From positions 62,001 through 126,000 of the forward strand of contig CAJQUW010003440.1 of assembly GCA_907163375.1 (NCBI GenBank): DNA of 64,000 nt, in the 5' to 3' direction. Numbering within the stretch: the first letter of the stretch is position 1; each line of letters starts with the position of its first letter. A program made the position numbers and the translations under genes. Of this stretch, positions 62,066 through 64,000 are shown piece by piece. The notes beneath the pieces were generated by a model. It worked only from the letters and a program-made list of their open reading frames with translations, did not search any database and had not been told where the DNA came from. This DNA comes from Prostheceraeus crozeri (taxonomy: Eukaryota > Platyhelminthes > Polycladida > Euryleptidae).

Positions 62066-64000
62066 TTAACCCTTTGACTGCGGCAGGGAAATTCAGCGAT
62101 GTCCTTCCATATGCGGATGACCAGTGGACCTGTGCATAGGAAGATAAGATGATAAAGCCATTATTGAGATGACTGAAGTAGCCACTTCAGTATGTTATTA
62201 AGATCTCATCTATGTGAATGGGTCAGTGGAAAAGTGTCAATTCCCCACCTATTCAGTGCCCGTAGTGTCCACGTACCGGTCAGTGACGAGATGTGATGTA
62301 ACAATAGGAAGACCGAAAGACTGATGAATGCTATTTAAAGTGACAGAGGGCGGTGCGACCATAATGTAGTATGAATGCATGTGCAACACATATTACCGGT
62401 TATGTAGAAAATAGTATAGAGTACACTACATGGCCACATCATCCACACCCTTTTATTTGTAAACTAATCCATATTAAAAAAAACATTGGTATTACTCGTA
62501 TGTACAGTGGTTTAGACGTGTCTGGAATCCAAATGAAATGCAAATTAAATCCAAGCTGTCTGACTCAGTGTAGAATTTCTCACCTTTAAGACATTTCGCA
62601 TTGAGAAACCCTACAGGTGAAGCGATATAGTGATAATAAATTGATTTGTGTCCGCAAGAGTAACTTTCTTTGTATTTCTTGGCATCGCATATTTATATCG
62701 GGTGATGAATATGTCCATCTACATTTTAGAAATGCGTCTGTAGACAGTTACCTATCTTTTAGTGAAACTAAATATATAACTTTTCAACATGGCAAATTTT
62801 TGAAGGCATTATTGTCAGTTGAAATCTGTTGAAAGTATGAAAATATTACTGAAAATATAGCATGTTAAATAGAGAGCACCAGTTGTTTATGAGAATCATT
62901 CTTGAAATTTTGTCACTTCTGTCAGCAGTTTTGTTTATTTACGACAATTTTTCCATTATTCTCTATGGTCATCGAAACTTTTGTATCTGTGCGATTTACA
63001 CGCTCATCGTATTCTAACAATTGTGTAATGAACAAATACCAAATGATTGAAGTAGCTCCTATCGAAACAGCTTAACAACGAAGACAATCAAAAGACTGTG
63101 GAATTAGTTGTTATTACAAGTCAGCACAATCTTTTCAAAAGTTTCTAAAGAACAAGATTTGGGGATAACTCACATTAGAGAGACTGTCACATTGCGATTT
63201 CTTTCAACTTCTGCCTGAAATATATGCTTTTGCTAGCTATTTATCTTTTATTGACTTATTATTACTAACAACCTTACAAGTGAACCATTATAATAGAATG
63301 ATTTGAACCTAGTGCTCAATTGAACTGTTTAGATTTATTTTCAACAAATGCAATATTGACAACAATAGTTGTCATTCTCTTCAGATATTCAAGCCCAATA
63401 TTCTTCCATTTTCATTTCATCGCGCGAAAAGGCAGTAGCAAAGCAGGAGAATCCATATAAGGAACTACACGAGAAAGTAGAGCATATATTTTATTGCGGA
63501 TAAGTTAAGGGTGTCTTTTCTGCTGAGGAATGTCATCAAGAAGAATAGACTACTCACTGCAGATCAAATCGCAGAAATGGTTTGTTTGACGGATGACGAT
63601 GATGATTTGAAAGTTTCGAACTCTGACTGTATCAGCGACGACGACGATGATTCTGAAGCGGACTTGATGGAAACGTCTTTCCCGACAAGTTCCTTATCGA
63701 CGAAACACCAATCAGCACGCGTGAGCTCCAAGTCACAACATCAACGTGAACCACCTTCAACACTTCCTCCTCTAGACTCATCTTTTACATCAAGTGATCG
63801 ACCTGAATGGCAGTTTGTCACCGAAGGAAATGATGCCAAAATAGAGGATTCTGCCCTATTTCTAGGTTCTTCTGGTCTGTCGACGGATGCTGAAGAATCT
63901 ATCAATATGGCTACCAGTGATGAAGATCTGATCTCAAGGATCTTGGACATGTAGACATCATCGACGAACTGATCGATATGCTGGTTCGATTTACGAACAC
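62066..64000 (+). mobile_element. Possible piggyBac-type element, truncated by the window
   Basis: TTAA at 62066-62069 is followed by CCCTTTGACTGC, a typical piggyBac-type start. A frame with a piggyBac-like acidic N-terminus begins 1.4 kb later. The right end is outside the window, so this is tentative. Confidence 0.35.
63511..63954 (+). pseudogene. Asp/Ser-rich N-terminal region of a possible piggyBac transposase
   Basis: 147 codons (RLLTADQIAEMV, then a DDDDD stretch and SDCISDDDDDSEAD). Short helices followed by D/S-rich linkers precede the catalytic domain in many piggyBac transposases, but no catalytic Asp region is inside the window and the frame closes at 63954. It could instead be an unrelated acidic host protein or pseudogene exon. 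Confidence 0.35.

Overview
The window looks like invertebrate (metazoan) nuclear DNA. It is AT-rich, has spliced genes with GT..AG introns, and is full of eukaryotic transposons: Penelope-like retroelements (PLE), a pogo/Tigger-type relic, TTAA-flanked (piggyBac-type) elements and two Polinton/Maverick virus-like elements. I cannot name the species. Recognisable host coding sequence is limited to two exons with similarity to the DUF4806 domain near 9.4-10.1 kb.

Layout. 1-1060: PLE reverse transcriptase relic (-). 2351-3735: internally deleted Tigger-like element. 4210-5359: TTAA-flanked MITE. 9360-10135: two host exons. 10790-11010: PLE RT scrap (-). 12030-12510 and 13815-14129: large palindromes. 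14285-15099: PLE 5' region (-). 15100-38050: Polinton 1 (22,951 bp, 6-bp TSD atcgtg). 38051-39341 continuing at 60392-61445: PLE (+), split inside its RT by a long-TIR element (39348-60385, TSD acatgt). That element is itself split by Polinton 2 (40026-57140, 17,115 bp, TSD gaaatg). 62066-64000: probable piggyBac-type element running off the window. The right half is therefore a three-level nest.

Polinton 1 carries the virion and replication set: protein-primed-type DNA polymerase B, RVE integrase with chromodomain, FtsK/A32-type packaging ATPase, adenain-like protease, F54H12.2-type major capsid protein, two minor-capsid-like paralogues and basic core proteins. It also has an unusual gene-expression layer. 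There is a TATA-binding-protein-like protein; two small paralogues that weakly resemble PC4; TATA boxes in front of several transcription units; and a histone-mRNA-type 3' stem-loop (GGYYYUHHUHARRRCC) 30-60 nt after the stop of each of three left-end genes. An octamer-like ATGCAAA motif lies just upstream of five late-type genes. Two genes have their first intron placed directly after the ATG. Together these suggest an element that supplies part of its own initiation machinery and may borrow S-phase histone mRNA processing; this is inference.

Polinton 2 is more AT-rich and more decayed. It has a fibre-like gene, core proteins, MCP, a PLA2-integrase fusion, protease, ATPase, minor capsid protein, and a polB interrupted exactly at its YxDTDS motif by an intein with LAGLIDADG endonuclease motifs. 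GC-rich hairpin repeats have spread through it, some inside coding regions. Several genes in both elements carry single in-frame stops.
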